Positions 32,376 to 46,000 of a stretch of DNA of 64,000 nucleotides are shown here, one piece after another. The position numbers and the translations under genes were made by a program. Below the pieces are notes generated by a model, which saw nothing but the letters and a program-made list of their open reading frames with translations, did no database searches and had not been told where the DNA came from. The stretch lies in assembly GCA_030848705.1 (NCBI GenBank), contig CM061240.1:120950998-121014997 (forward strand), given 5' to 3'. This DNA is from Heracleum sosnowskyi. Its lineage: Eukaryota > Streptophyta > Magnoliopsida > Apiales > Apiaceae. Position 1 is the stretch's first letter, and each line of letters starts with the position of its first letter.

Positions 32376-33822
32376 CAGTAGCTTCAACAATATTCTCTGC
32401 ATTTGCTTCAAAATTATTTTCTGCAGTTTCTTCAATATCAGTTTCTGCAGCTACAACCTTTGCTGTCTGATCAACCTCTTCACCTTTTTCAAGTACTTGG
32501 TGAGTTACAGAGAAAACCTCTGTATGGGTAGCTAAAGACTCATCAATTATAATTGTAGGTTGATCAGCTGCCACATCCTCTGTTTCACCAATACTACCAA
32601 ACTCTTCTAGAGTTGCAGAGGGATGTGCTTCAACTTCCTCTTCAATATCCATCTCCAATATAGGTTCAAGAAAATCATCAGTGAAAGCAGCATTATCATC
32701 AGTGTTTCCTCTAGCTTCTTCAGGCACAGTAGCATTTTCAAAATGATCTTCAATCATAACCTCAGGAGCTTCAGAAGTTGTAGAATCAGGAACCAATCCA
32801 CCAAAAAGATAAGCAGCAACCAACTTCCTTTTCTTGGTATGAACAGATTCATTTTCATCAGAAGGCCTATTTGCATCAGAAACAGGTCGATTTGCTGGTA
32901 CATCATCAGTATTTAGAGGTTTTGCAGCCTTGACAGCCTTAAAAGCTCTATGCTTAGTCCTACCCCCAGTCTTTGGTTTTTGAGATGTAGATGGAAGAGG
33001 CTCAGACTCTGGTTGAGGTTGTGGTTGAGGTTCTGAAAATTGTTGAACTAAGGCAGGAAGTAGCAATTCACCAACATTGCCTTTCTTGATATCCTTATTA
33101 GTCAAATCAGAGAAAATTCTTTTATGCAATCTAAACGAGGGAATTACATCATCCTCAGCAATCTCAACCCCATCAACACAAATAGAAAAGATTAACTGAC
33201 AGAAACGAGCAAAATAGACTACACTCCTATTCTCTGTCATCTTTTCTCCTAAGTTATTCAAAACAAGTCTAGAAAAATCAAAATTGTTGCCATAGATAAG
33301 AGAATACCCGATTTGCAGACTGTCAATTGGAATAGCATCCTAATTGGTACATTTCTTTCCAAACGCCCTTGTAATACAATCGAAGAAGAAACTCCACTCC
33401 TTCCTCAAGAACGGTCGCTTCAAGTTACCTGTTCTTGCCAAAGACCCAGAGTAACCAATTTCCCTCATCATACGCTGAAGCTCAGCATCTCCCACAGAAA
33501 TAGTGTAAGCATTAAAGTCTTCAAACCCAAGAGCATCTCTAACAGTGGTTGGAGTGACCACATACTCTTGTTCATCAAACTCGAAGATTATAGAAGGAGT
33601 TCCAGATTCACCACCATCATCATAAACGCCAGTTTCCCAGAAAGATTTGATTTGAAGGCTAGACAACCTTGCTGGTTCCACAAGAGCTTGCCCAATATCT
33701 GATTGAGCGAGAAAATTCTGAAACAGGTGAAACGCCTCTGGTGCGTTCTCAGTAGATAGGGGTGCTGCATAATTGTTAGGGACAAAGTCGAGACCAACAG
33801 ATTGAAACATAGTGGTTTCCAT
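32376..33822 (-). pseudogene. Accessory ORF of copia A, N-terminal part, one stop
   Basis: It starts at an ATG at 33822 and encodes the conserved N-terminal domain, aligned over its length with residues 1-240 of the C homologue (shared RPFLRKEWSFFFDCITRAFG). An in-frame TAG at 33340-33342 sits where C has Trp (TGG to TAG). The reading frame then continues through Pro/Gln- and Glu-rich sequence to the E insertion, and on at 20578. Confidence 0.88.
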
Positions 33823-34699
33823 TAGAAAGATTTGAAATAGATCAGAGTTTATGCTTAGAGAAAGTGTATAAGAAAGTGATGTAGAAAAGTGTTTGTGAAT
33901 ATGCTTATGTGAAAATGTCCTGTGAATAGAGTAAGTCTGTAAAAATTTGAAACGTTGTGTGTATAATGATTAAAGAACAAATAAAACTGAAGAGTTTTAA
34001 TCATTAAGATACACAGCAGGCATACTCGTGAAGTGTGTGAGTGGGACAGTTGGCACATATGCATTAACTGACAGCAGTAAATCGTGGTAGTTTCCAACAC
34101 GCATGCGCAGTAAAAGGCACTAATTACTGCTATTTTCTAGACACCTTTCATCATTTTCAAAACTCAACAAACCGTTATCAATCATACTCTCTATTTTCAA
34201 AAATAATGTTCCTCAAAAATTATGAAATGTCTGAAACACATTCATTTATGGAATTTGTGCATGTTTTTGCATCTTTTGCTTGGGGGTGAATTATCAGCAA
34301 CTAATTATCAAAGTTTAGACTAACATCATTTAATGTATATCATTTATGAGAGAAAGTGCAAACAGCTAATACAGACTCAGTGTATAGGATGAATAAACTA
34401 AGAGATGCTATGAATATAGAGACAGTATCATGCTGTGTAAAATTTCTGCACATATTTGAGATCAGATCATATATAACTCAAAAGGATTCATGATTACTTA
34501 CTGACAATCATGATTCATACAATTTTCTTCATTGGTGTTTATGTTTCAGACAATACCACAATCAGAGTATAACATCAGAGTTTAACCATCAGAGTATGCT
34601 AACAGAGTGTAACAACATGATTTGCATGACAGTTAACATATGCAGAAAAACATGAGCAACATATCATAGAAGAGTGAATTTTGAGTCTAACCAGTATCT
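33823..34699 (-). other. Copia A spacer between pol and accessory ORF
   Basis: It is homologous to 41686-43062 of C. TCAGAGTTT-type motifs cluster at 34555-34615. The counterpart of C's GCCACGTGTCCC G-box reads GCCAACTGTCCC on the minus strand (near 34050), so the G-box core is lost here. A TATA-like ATTATACACAC on the minus strand lies near 33957-33967. No gene was seen. Confidence 0.5.
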
Positions 34700-37600
34700 C
34701 TAGTCAGAACCAGAGATCATTCCTAGTTCATTTACCAGTCTTGTAAATGTAGTTTCACTCAAAGGCTTGGTGAAGATATCTGCAAGCTGTTGTTATGTAG
34801 ACACAAAATGAAGCTCAATGTTTCCTTCCTCTACATGTTCCCTGATAAAATGATACCTTATGCTGATGTGCTTGGTCATGGAGTGTTGTACTGGATTTCC
34901 TGTCATAGCAATAGCACTTTGATTATCACAGAAAATAGGTATTTTAGAGTACCTTAACCCATAATCCAACAATTGATTCTTCATCCACAGAATCTGTGCA
35001 CAACAACTACCAGCAGCAATATACTCTGCTTCTGTTGTGGATGTGGAAATTGATTTCTGTTTCTTGCTGTACCAAGAAACTAATCTGTCACCTAGAAATT
35101 GACAGCTTCCACTTGTGCTCTTTCTGTCAATCTTACAGCCTGCAAAGTCTGCATCAGAGTAACCAATTAACTTAAACTCTGATTCTCTAGGATACCACAA
35201 ACCCAATGTTATGGTTCCTTTGAGATATTTGAAAATTCTCTTCACAGCTGTTAGATGAGGCTCTCTGGGATCTTCCTGAAATCTTGCACAGAGACAAGTT
35301 GCATACATGATGTCTGGTCTACTTGCAGTCATATAAAGAAGAGACGATATCATGCCTCTGTAGTTTGTCATATCTATTGAAGTTCCTGTGTCTTTGTCTA
35401 GCTTTGTTGCAGTTGCCATAGGAGTTGTGGCAGATGAACTATCAAGCATACCAAATTTCTTGAGAAGATTTCTGGTATATTTTGCTTGATTGATAAAAAT
35501 CCCATCATCTGTTTTCTTTACCTGCAAGCCTAGAAAATAACTAAGCTCTCCCATCATGCTCATTTGGTACCTGGACTGCATAAGCTTGGCAAATTTCTTA
35601 TAGAGTTTATCATTAGTAGACCCAAAAATTATGTCATCCACATAGATTTGAACTAAAAGCAAATCATTACCTGAATTGAAATAGAACAAGGTTTTATCAA
35701 TTGTACCTCTAGTGAACCCACTTTCTAAAAGAAATTGAGTCAGAGTTTCATACCATGCTCTAGGTGCCTGCTTTAGTCCATAAAGTACTTTGTGAAGCCT
35801 GTAGACATAATCTGGATGTTTGGAATCTACAAACCCTGGTGGTTGTTCAACAAACACTTCTTCTGCAAGTTTCCCATTGAGAAAAGCACTCTTTACATCC
35901 ATCTGAAAGACTTTAAATTTCTTGTGAGCAGCATATGCTAGAAAAATTCTTATGGCCTCCAACCTTGCAACTGGAGCAAAGGTTTCATCATAGTCAATTC
36001 CTTCCTGTTGTGAATATCCTTTTGCCACAAGTCTAGCTTTGTTCCTTGTAATTACCCCCTCACTGTCAGTCTTGTTTCTGAAAACCCACTTTGTACCAAC
36101 AACAGACCTGTTCTTTGGTCTTGGTACAAGTGTCCATACTTCATTCCTTTCAAACTCATTCAATTCCTCCTGCATAGCTGTTATCCAGTTTGCATCTTGA
36201 AGAGCTTCATCCACTTTCTTAGGCTCTGTTTGAGATATGAATGCATGAAAGATACATTCATTTGCTGTAGCACTTCTGGTTTTCACACTTGCATCTGGAT
36301 ATCCAATTATTAGATCAGGTGTATGAGCCTGAGTCCACTTTTTTACTGTAGGTAAGTGGCTTCTTTCATCATTAATAGATCCTCCCCCTTGATCCATGCT
36401 CTCCTGATTTTCTTCTTGACCATCTGCATTCTCTGAGACTTCCCCTGAATTGAACTGCTCAGTGTTTAAACTTTCAGAGTTTGACCCAGAGTTTGTGTCA
36501 GATGCTTCAGCTGACTCATTATCAGAATGTGAGTCATCATTTTGAGATGTTTTTGAAGTATCTTCATGCTCCCCCTCAACTGGTTCTCTATTTTGTTCTG
36601 TCAGAGAAACTTCCTCAGTGTTTACCAGTAGAGGTTCAGAGTATGCTTCATCAGAGTTTGTTGGATTGGATTCATCAGAGTTTACGTGATCAGAGTTTAG
36701 AACTTCATTTTCAAAGCGAAGTTGATCATGATATTCTTCATCTTCTATTCCAGTTATTTTATTGTCATCAAATGACACATGTATAGATTCCATGATCACT
36801 TTAGTTCTCAGATTGTAGACTCTGAATGCTTTAGTTGACAGTGGGTATCCAACAAAAATTCTTTCATCAGCTTTTAAGTCAAACTTGGTCAACTGTTCAG
36901 GATGAGTTTTCAACACAAAGCATTTGCACCCGAAAATATGAAAATATTTCAGGTTTGGTTTCTTTTTCTTCACCATCTCATATGGTGTTTTCCCATGCCT
37001 ATTGATCAGTGTTGCATTTTGAGTAAAACAAGCAGTTTGAACAGCTTCTGCCCAGAAATAGGTTGGCAATTTTGCTTCTTCAAGCATTGTTCTGGCGTCT
37101 TCGATTAAAGTTCTGTTCTTTCTTTCAACTACACCATTCTGTTGTGGAGTCCCTGGTGCAGAAAATTCTTGCTTTACTCCTCTTTCCTTGCAAAATTCTT
37201 CCATTGTTGCATTTATGAATTCAGTACCATTATCACTCCTGATAATTTTCACTTTATACTGCGATCCTTTATCCAGTAGCTTTACATGATCCATCAGAGT
37301 TAAGGTAGTTTCATCTTTCTTTGCTAAGAAATACACCCACGTGTACCTAGTGTACTCATCAACAATGACTAGAGCATATTTCTTTTTGCCAAGAGACATT
37401 ATATTGACTGGACCAAATAGATCAACATGAAGAAGATGATAAGGATCCACAACTAAAGATTCAGACTTACTCTTGAAAGATGACTTCCTTTGCTTGGCCT
37501 TTTGACAAGAATCACACAGACCATCTAAGCTAAGTATAGACTTTGGAAGTCCCCTAACAAGATCTTTTCGAATTAGCTCATTGATGTTGTTCAGATTTAG

Positions 37601-38033
37601 ATGAGAGAGCTTTTTATGCCATTTCCAGCTCTCTTCATTTGACATTTTTGCAGACAGACACACAACTTTTCCTTCAGAGTTTGTTACCAAACTTGCTTCA
37701 TAAATATTATTCCGTCTGTGTCCAACTAGAACAACTTTCCCTGTAGATTTGCTAACAACCTCACAGTATTCAGGTTGAAAATCTACATGATAACCTATGT
37801 CACAGATTTGACTCACAGATAGCAGGTCATGCTTGAGTCCTGGAACATGAGCTACATTGGTGATGATGACACTTCCAAGATTGATATTGCCATATCCCAT
37901 AGTACGTCCTATGTTGCCATCTCCATAGGAAACTTTTGGGCCAGCTTTCTCCTCATAGTCTGATAGCAGGACTTTATTTCCAGTCATGTGTCCTGAACAT
38001 CCACTGTCCAAGACTAGGGTGCTTTCCCTTATG
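34700..38033 (-). pseudogene. Copia A pol, nearly complete, premature stop near the end
   Basis: The order is protease (LDSGCSGHMTG), integrase zinc finger and DDE core, an acidic hinge rich in NSD units, reverse transcriptase with YVDD (plus about 35630-35645), and RNase H. A TAA at 34793-34795 truncates the last 31 codons; the frame would otherwise end at TAG 34700-34702. The 5' start is cut off by C, which inserted exactly at the gag-pol junction (target CCCTG). It is close in sequence to the pol of C, which lies head to head with it. Confidence 0.9.
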
Positions 38034-38038
38034 CCCTG

Positions 38039-38365
38039 TGTTAAATATAATTGCTGACGTTTGCTCATCAGTGTTTAAGTACCAGGTGTTAATCAGAGTT
38101 TACTAAGAAGCCAGTCAGAGTTTGTTAAAGTCTGATGGGGTAAAGAGTTTATTAACTTTCGGTGCTGACTTGAAGATTCTAGAAGCAATATATCTTGAAG
38201 ATGGAAAGAAGCAAGATATATTGAGACAATTAAGGAAACGGAACAGAAGACAGAAGCAATCCTAATTTGATATAATCTGTATAGCTGATTTATAGGAGTA
38301 TCAATTAGAGATTGATTATGTAACTGTGTAATATATAAACACAGATAGGTTAACCCTAAAAGGGA
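38039..38365 (+). repeat. Truncated 5' LTR of copia C
   Basis: It matches the first 327 bases of 46766-47255 and then breaks at AAAAGGGA. It keeps the TATA box TATATAAA (38332-38339), which is now only about 45 bp from the start of the protease coding sequence. Confidence 0.92.
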
Positions 38366-41300
38366 GCACACTTATCTTGGACAGTGGATGCTCAGGACAT
38401 ATGACAGGAAATGAAGCCCTGCTATCAGACTTTGAGGAGAAAGCTGGCCCAAAAGTTTCCTATGGAGATGGCAACATAGGACGTACTCTGGGATATGGCA
38501 ATATCAATCTTGGAAGTGTCATCATCAAGAATGTAGCTCTAGTCTCAGGACTCAAGCATGATCTGCTTTCTGTGAGTCAAATCTGTGACAGAGGATACCA
38601 TGTAGATTTTCATTCTGAACATTGTGAAGTGATCAGCAAATCTACAGGAAAAGTTGTTCTAGTTGGACACAGGCACAATAACATCTATGAAGCAAGTTTG
38701 GTAACAAACTCTGAAGGAAAAACTGTGTGTCTATCTGCAAGAATGTCAAATGAAGAGAGTTGGAAATGGCATAAGAAGCTCTCTCATCTAAACTTGAACA
38801 ACATCAATGAACTTATTCGAAAAGATCTTGTAAGGGGACTTCCAAAGTCAATACTAAGCTTAGATGGTCTGTGTGATTCTTGTCAAAAGGCCAAGCAAAG
38901 GAAGTCATCTTTCAAGACAAAATCTGAATCTTCAGTTATGGATCCTTATCATCTTCTACATGTTGATCTTTTTGGTCCAGTAAATATAATGTCATTGGGC
39001 AGAAAGAAGTATGCCTTAGTCATTGTTGATGAGTACACAAGGTACACATGGGTGTATTTCTTAGCAAAGAAAGATGAAACTGCCTCAATTCTAATAGAAC
39101 ATGTAAAGCTACTGGAAAAAGGATCAGATTTTAAAGTGAAAATTATAAGAAGTGATAATGGAACTGAATTCAGAAATTCAGTAATGGAAGCTTTCTGCAA
39201 GGAAAGAGGAGTGAAGCAAGAATTTTCTGCACCTGGTACTCCACAGCAAAATGGTGTAGTTGAAAGGAAGAACAGAACTCTAATCGAAACTGCCAGAACA
39301 ATGCTTGATGAAGCAAAGTTGCCAACTTATTTCTGGGCAGAAGCTGTTCAAACTGCTTGTTTTACTCAGAATGCTACACTGATCAACAAGCATGGAAAAA
39401 CACCATATGAGATGGTGAAGAATAAGAAGCCAAATTTGAAGTATTTTCATATATTTGGATGCAAGTGTTTTGTATTGAAAACTCATCCTGAACAGTTGAC
39501 CAAGTTTGACTTAAAAGTTGATGAAGGAATTTTTGTTGGATACCCATTGTCAACAAAGGCATTCAGAGTCTACAATCTGAGAACTAAAGTGATCATGGAA
39601 TCTATACATGTGTCATTTGATGACAAGAAAATAACTGGAATAGAGGATGAAGAATATCATGATCAACTTCACTTTGAAAATGAAGATCTAAACTCTGATG
39701 ATGTAAACTCTGATGAAGCAAATCCAACAAACTCTGTCGAAGCATACTCTGATCCTCTACTGGTAAACACTGAAGAATTATTTCAGACAGAACAAAATAG
39801 AGAACCAGTCGAGGGGGAGCGTGAAGAAACTTCAGAAAATTCTCAAAATGAAGACTCAAATTCTGAAAGAGAGTCAAATGAAGAATCAAACAGAAACTCT
39901 GAATCAAACTCTGAAAGTTCAAATACTGAACAGTCCAATTCAGGGGGAGCCTCAGAGAATGTAAATGGTCAAGAAAATCAGGAGAGCATGGATCAAGGGG
40001 GAGGATCTAATAATGTTAATAGAAGCCAATTACCAACAACAAGAAGGTGGACACAGGCTCATACACCTGACTTGATAATTGGAGATCCAGAAGCTAGTGT
40101 AAGAACTAGAAGTGCTACAAATAATGAATATCTGTTTCATGCATTCTTATCTCAAACAGAACCCAAGAAAGTGGAAGAAGCTCTTCAAGATGCAAACTGG
40201 ATAACAACAATGCAAGATGAGTTAAATGAATTTAAGAGGAATGAAGTTTGGACACTTGTACCAAGACCAAAGAACAGATCTATTGTTGGTACAAAGTGGG
40301 TTTTCAGAAACAAAACAGATAGTGATGGAGTGATTACAAGGAATAAGGCTAGACTTGTGGCAAAAGGCTATTCTCAACAGGAAGGAATTGACTATGATGA
40401 AACTTTTGCTCCAGTTGCAAGATTGGAGGCAATAAGGATTTTTCTGGCCTATGCTGCACACAAAAAGTTTAAAGTTTTTCAGATGGATGTGAAAAGTGCT
40501 TTTCTCAATGGGAAACTTGAAGAAGAAGTGTTTGTTGAACAACCACCAGGGTTTGTAGATCCCAAATATCCAGATTATGTCTACAGGCTTGATAAGGCAT
40601 TATATGGACTAAAGCAAGCACCTAGAGCATGGTATGAAACTCTGGCTCAATTTCTTTTAGAAAGTGGGTTCACTAGAGGTACAATTGACAAGACCTTGTT
40701 CTATTTCAATACTGGTGATGATTTGCTGTTAGTTCAAATCTATGTGGATGACATAATTTTTGGATCTACAAATGACAAACTCTGTAAAAAATTTGCAAAG
40801 CTTATGCAGTCAAGATATCAAATAAGCATGATGGGAGAGCTTAGTTACTTTCTAGGCTTACAGGTCAAGCAAACAGATGATGGTATTTTTATCAATCAAG
40901 CAAAATATACCAGAAACCTTCTCAAGAAATTTGGAATGCTTGATAGTTCATCTGCTACAACTCCCATGGCTACTGCAACAAAGCTAGATAAAGACACAGG
41001 AGCCTCAGTAGATATTACAAACTATAGAGGAATGATAGGGTCTCTTCTTTATCTCACAGCAAGTAGACCAGATATCATGTATGCAACATGTCTTTGTGCA
41101 AGATTTGAAGCAGATCCCAGAGAGGCACATCTAACAGCTGTGAAGAGGATCTTCAAATATCTCAAAGGAACCATAACTCTTGGTTTGTGGTACCCTAGAG
41201 AATCAGAGTTTAAATTAATTGGTTACTCTGATGCAGATTTTGCAGGCTGTAAAATAGACAGAAAAAGCACAAGTGGAATATGTCAATTTTTAGGTGACAA

Positions 41301-41685
41301 ATTAGTTTCTTGGTACAGCAAGAAACAGAAATCAATTTCCACATCCACAGCAGAAGCAGAGTATATAGCTGCTGGTAGCTGTTGTGCACAGATTTTATGG
41401 ATGAAGAATCAGTTGCTGGACTATGGATTAAGGTACTCTAAAATACCTATTTACTGTGATAATCAAAGTGCTATTGCTATGACAGGTAATCCAGTACAGC
41501 ACTCCATGACCAAGCACATCAGCATAAGGTATCATTTTATCAGAGAACATGTAGAAGAAGGAGATATTGAGCTTCATTTTGTATCTACAGACCAACAGCT
41601 TGCAGATATCTTCACCAAACCTTTGAGTGAAGCTATCTTTACAAGGCTGGTAAATGAACTTGGAATGATCTCTGGTTTTGACTAG
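38366..41685 (+). CDS. Copia C pol, open from protease to RNase H, no start codon of its own
   Basis: About 1100 codons are open. The frame is open back into the LTR fragment but no ATG precedes the catalytic LDSGCSGHMTG motif, so translation would start inside or not at all. Integrase (HKKLSHLN... DNGTEF... QQNGVVERKN), the NSD-rich hinge, reverse transcriptase (YVDD near 40743) and RNase H are complete, ending at TAG 41685. It is a source of intact pol sequence but could be mobilised only with gag supplied in trans. Confidence 0.9.
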
Positions 41686-43062
41686 AGATACTGGTTAGAT
41701 TCAAACTCTATACATGATTTTATGCTCATGGTTCTTTGCATGTGTTAACTGTTATTTGCACCAGCATGTTAAACTCTGATAAGTAAACTCTGTTAGTCAT
41801 ACTCTGTCAGTCATACTCTGTCGGTTAAAGTCTGATGTTATACTCTGATTATGATTTTTGTCTGAAACGCATGGACCGATGAAGAAAAATGTATGAAACA
41901 TGATTTTCAGTAAGTAATCATGAATCCTTCTAAGTATTATAAATTTTGATTACAAAATGTGCAGAAATTTTACACAGCATGATACTGTCTCTATATTTAT
42001 AGCATCTCTTAGTTTATTGATCATATACACTGAGTTTGTATTAGCTGTTTGCATTTTCTCTCATAAATTAATTGTATTAACTGATGAAAGGTCTAAACTC
42101 TGATTATTAATTGCAAATAATTCACCCTCGAATCAAAAGATGCCAAAAAGAGCACAAATTCCTTTGAGATCATGTTGTGCCTAGGAAGATCCAAGAACTT
42201 ATTGTATGAAATAAGGGCTAAAATCTTTGATTTTTGGTGACTAGTGTCAACCACTGATTACTGGGAAAAAAAAATATATATAAATAAAAAAAAAATATCA
42301 TAAAGGGGGTGAAAAATAAAAGATATATCCAAATGAAAGGATATCAGTATACAGAGTTTAGATATAAAAATCAGATTTTATGTTATACATGAGAGTTTAG
42401 GCAACCAGTTTTTACTACTTTAGTTCGTGGATTTTATGCACTTTGAGATGGTCTAAATATTCATATTCGGTAAACTCTGCTAATTCACACACAAATACTC
42501 ACATCTGTACAGTTTGTGAAAAGAGTTTGTTTCTAAAGGAGGAGGATTGGTAAACACTGATGAATTATGTACTCTACGCCGAGGTAATTTAATTTTAATC
42601 TCTAGTGATTAAAATAAATTTTGTTGGTTTCAGACATATTATAATTTTGAGAAAAAGACATTTGTTTTGAAAATTTAAAAAGAGTATGATTGGACAGTTG
42701 ATCAAGAATGTTTTACACAGAGGAGAGAGGTTAATTTCCTAGAAAAGTGTAACAGGCGGTAATTATTGCTGTTTTTACTGCGCATGCGCATTGGAAACTG
42801 TCAATTACTTGCTGTCAGTCATTGCATGTGTGCCACGTGTCCCACTCACATAATTAAAGGAGTAAGACAGTTGTGTATTCATGATTAAAAACTGTTCAGT
42901 TTTTAATTTTGAATTTCATATTTATACAATACACACACATACGTCTAAACCTTTCACATCTTACTTCAATTTACACACACACATACTCACAAACACTTCC
43001 CTGCTCACAAACTCTTACGAAGTTTTTGCATAAATTTCTTTGATTTCTTTCAAATCTTACTA
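41686..43062 (+). promoter_or_regulatory. Copia C spacer with candidate internal promoter
   Basis: AAACTCTG-type motifs cluster at 41768-41850. A perfect palindrome TGCGCATGCGCA (42779-42790), a G-box CACGTG (42834-42839, in GCCACGTGTCCC) and a TATA-like TATTTATA (42919-42926) precede a CA/pyrimidine-rich leader to the ATG at 43063. This order fits a pol II promoter driving the accessory ORF. No other gene was seen in this 1.4 kb. Confidence 0.45.
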
Positions 43063-46000
43063 ATGGCGACTACAGCGTTTGTTTCGTCTGGATTAGAATT
43101 TGTTCCTAATAATTATGCTGCACCACTAAACACTGTCAACGCACCAGAGGCATTTCACTTGGTTCAGCGTTTCTTAGCAAATTCTGATATTGGACATGCT
43201 CTTACTGAACCAACGAAGCTGTCTAGGTCTCAAATAAGTGCTTTCTGGCAGACATGTGTTTATGATGATGGAGGAGAGACTGGGTCTCCGTCCATTATCT
43301 TTGAGTATCAAGATCAAGAGTTTGTGGTTACTCTTGTGACTGTTCATGATGCTCTGAACTTTGAAGATTTTAATTCCTATACAATCTCTGTTGGCGATGG
43401 CGAACTGATAAGGATGATGAGGGATATCGGTTACTCTGGGTCATTGGCCAAGATAGGACAATTGAAGCGTCCATTCTTAAGGAAGGAGTGGAGTTTTTTC
43501 TTTGATTGTATCACAAGAGCTTTTGGGAAGAAATGCACCAATTGGGATGCAATTCCTACAGATAGTCTGCAAATCGGGTATTCCTTACTCTATGGTGATC
43601 ACTTTGATTTTGCTAGATTAGTTTTAAATAATATTGGTGAAAAGATGACAGAAAATAGGGGCGTTGTCTATTTTGCTCTTTTTTGTCAATTACTGTTTTC
43701 TTTCTGTGTTCCTGACACTGAGATTCTGGAGGATGATGTTATTCAGTCATTTAGATTGCATAAACGCATATTTTCTGATTTAACAAACAAGGATCTTAAG
43801 AAAGGAGATGTTGGTGCTCTGCTTTTACCTGAGAGATTGCAACAGTTTGAAAATATTCTTTTACAACCACAACCTGAACCTGAACCTCAATCTCTGAATA
43901 TTTCTTCATTAAACACTGAACCTCCACCACAGTCTACTTCTCAACAACCACAGTCTGCTGGTAGAATTAAGAAAAGAGCTTTCAAGAGAAAAGTTAGAGC
44001 TAACAGGTCAAAGTCTGTTGATGAAGTTGATGATGATCATGAAATTCCTCATCAGAGAAAGAGAAGAATGATAGCTAATTATCTCTTTGATGAATTAGAA
44101 ACTGAAACTCCTGAAACTGAGAATCCAGTGGTTGTTATTGAAGCTGTCCAGCATGAAGCTCCTCAGGAGCTTGTTGTAAATGCTGATGCTGAGGACAGGG
44201 TTTTTATGGAAGCTGAAGCTCCTGAGATTATTGTTCAGGAGGCTAATGAGAATCTTGAAGCAGCCTCTGTGTCTGTCTTGGCAAATGCTGAAGAAGAGGC
44301 TGAAATTTTTGAGAAACAAGATTTAAATACTGATCTTGCAATGGATACCATTGTTGAAGCACATCCTGTTGTCAGTGTTTGTGACACTGAGGATGTGGCA
44401 GCTGATCAAGCCACTTTGGTACTTGAAGAGTCAATGGCAACTCATACAGAGATTCTCTCTGTCACTAATCAAGTTATTGACGTTGGTGAAGAGGTTGATC
44501 AGGCAGCAAAATCTGTCTCTTCTGAGCAGATTGTTGAAAATGCTGAGAAGCAAATGATAATAGAAGAAGCTGTTCCAGCAATAGAAGAAGATGCTGAGAA
44601 AGATGAAGCTGTAGCAGAAAAAGTTGAAGTTACTGCAGAGAATGTTGAAGAAGCTGCAAAAAATGTTATTGTAAACTCTGATCTTCATGAGGGAGCACAA
44701 GATGATGCTGAAGAAGATGTTCCTGATTCTTCTAATGCTGATTCTTCTGCAAACTCTGTTGACAATTCTCAAAGAATTTCTGTTCAACACACTACAGATG
44801 CTCATTTCCAGGATATGTATTTCTCCAATTGGTCAAGCAGAGAAACTATCTTTTCTGATGAAAGAGCTGCTGATTTTGTGACCAAGTCTTCAAAGGAGAT
44901 TCACAATCCTGAACTTTTAACTCATCTCAAAGCTACAATAGTCCAAGTCAAATCATTAAATAATCGTTTTGATGGTACTGACAAGGTTATTGATGGTCTA
45001 AGGAATGACATAGCTGCAAGGGAACTTACACTGCAAAAGGATAAATCTCTATATATCTCTTTATGTAAAGAACATAAGGCTTTTAACTCCAGATTGTCAA
45101 AAGTTGAAGAGAATCAAGCTGCAATGTCAAATAAGCTGGATGCAATTGCTATTGCCTTGGAACTGCTCACATCAGTATTGATTTCTGATGATGTCAAAAA
45201 GGGGGAGAGAGTATCTAAAGACAAATGCAAGAGCTCTCAAACTCTGACTCGGAAGGATGATACCACTGATGGTGGTGCAAAAGATAAAGAACAAAGGAAA
45301 AAGAATGTTCAAGAGCAAGGGAGGAGGTCAAACTCTGATGCTCAGGCTAATGCTGGAAAAGGAATAAACACTGGAGGGCAGTCTTCTTCAAGAGTAAGAA
45401 GTTTACTTCTTTCTTCTCAATCTCCAATTACTGATGAAGAAGTTGCAACTCAGTTGTTTCTAGCTGAGCATGGTCAAGATGCTACTGTTGAAGATATTCA
45501 AGCAGAAGAACAAATGCTAGCAGAAGAACATAAGAAGAAAGTTGCTTCTGGAAATTATAAGAAGAAATCAGTAAAGGCTCCTAGAAAGAAAGAAACTGGA
45601 ATTTCTATCAAGGAAAATACTCAACAGAGTATACAATACACCAGGAGGCCTGTAATTGCAAATACTGATAAAGGAAAGGGTATACTGGTAGAAGAAGGAC
45701 AGTTACCTAAGAAGAATTATTCAACCTCTGACATTGCTCAAGTTGAATCAAGGATAAGTAAATCAACCTCTGACGCTGCTCATGTTGATGTTTCTACTAA
45801 AGTTATGACAACCTCTGACAAAGCTCAAGTTGTACAAACTCAGCTAGCTCCACAACTCAAAGGTTTCTTAAGACCTGCACTTTCTGAAACTCTGACACTT
45901 CAACCTGTGGATTTTTCTCAAACCAGGACTGTACTTGGAAAAGAATCTTTTGATAAGTCTGGTTTAGGTTCACATAGGGAGAAGAGAGTAAACAACAGAT

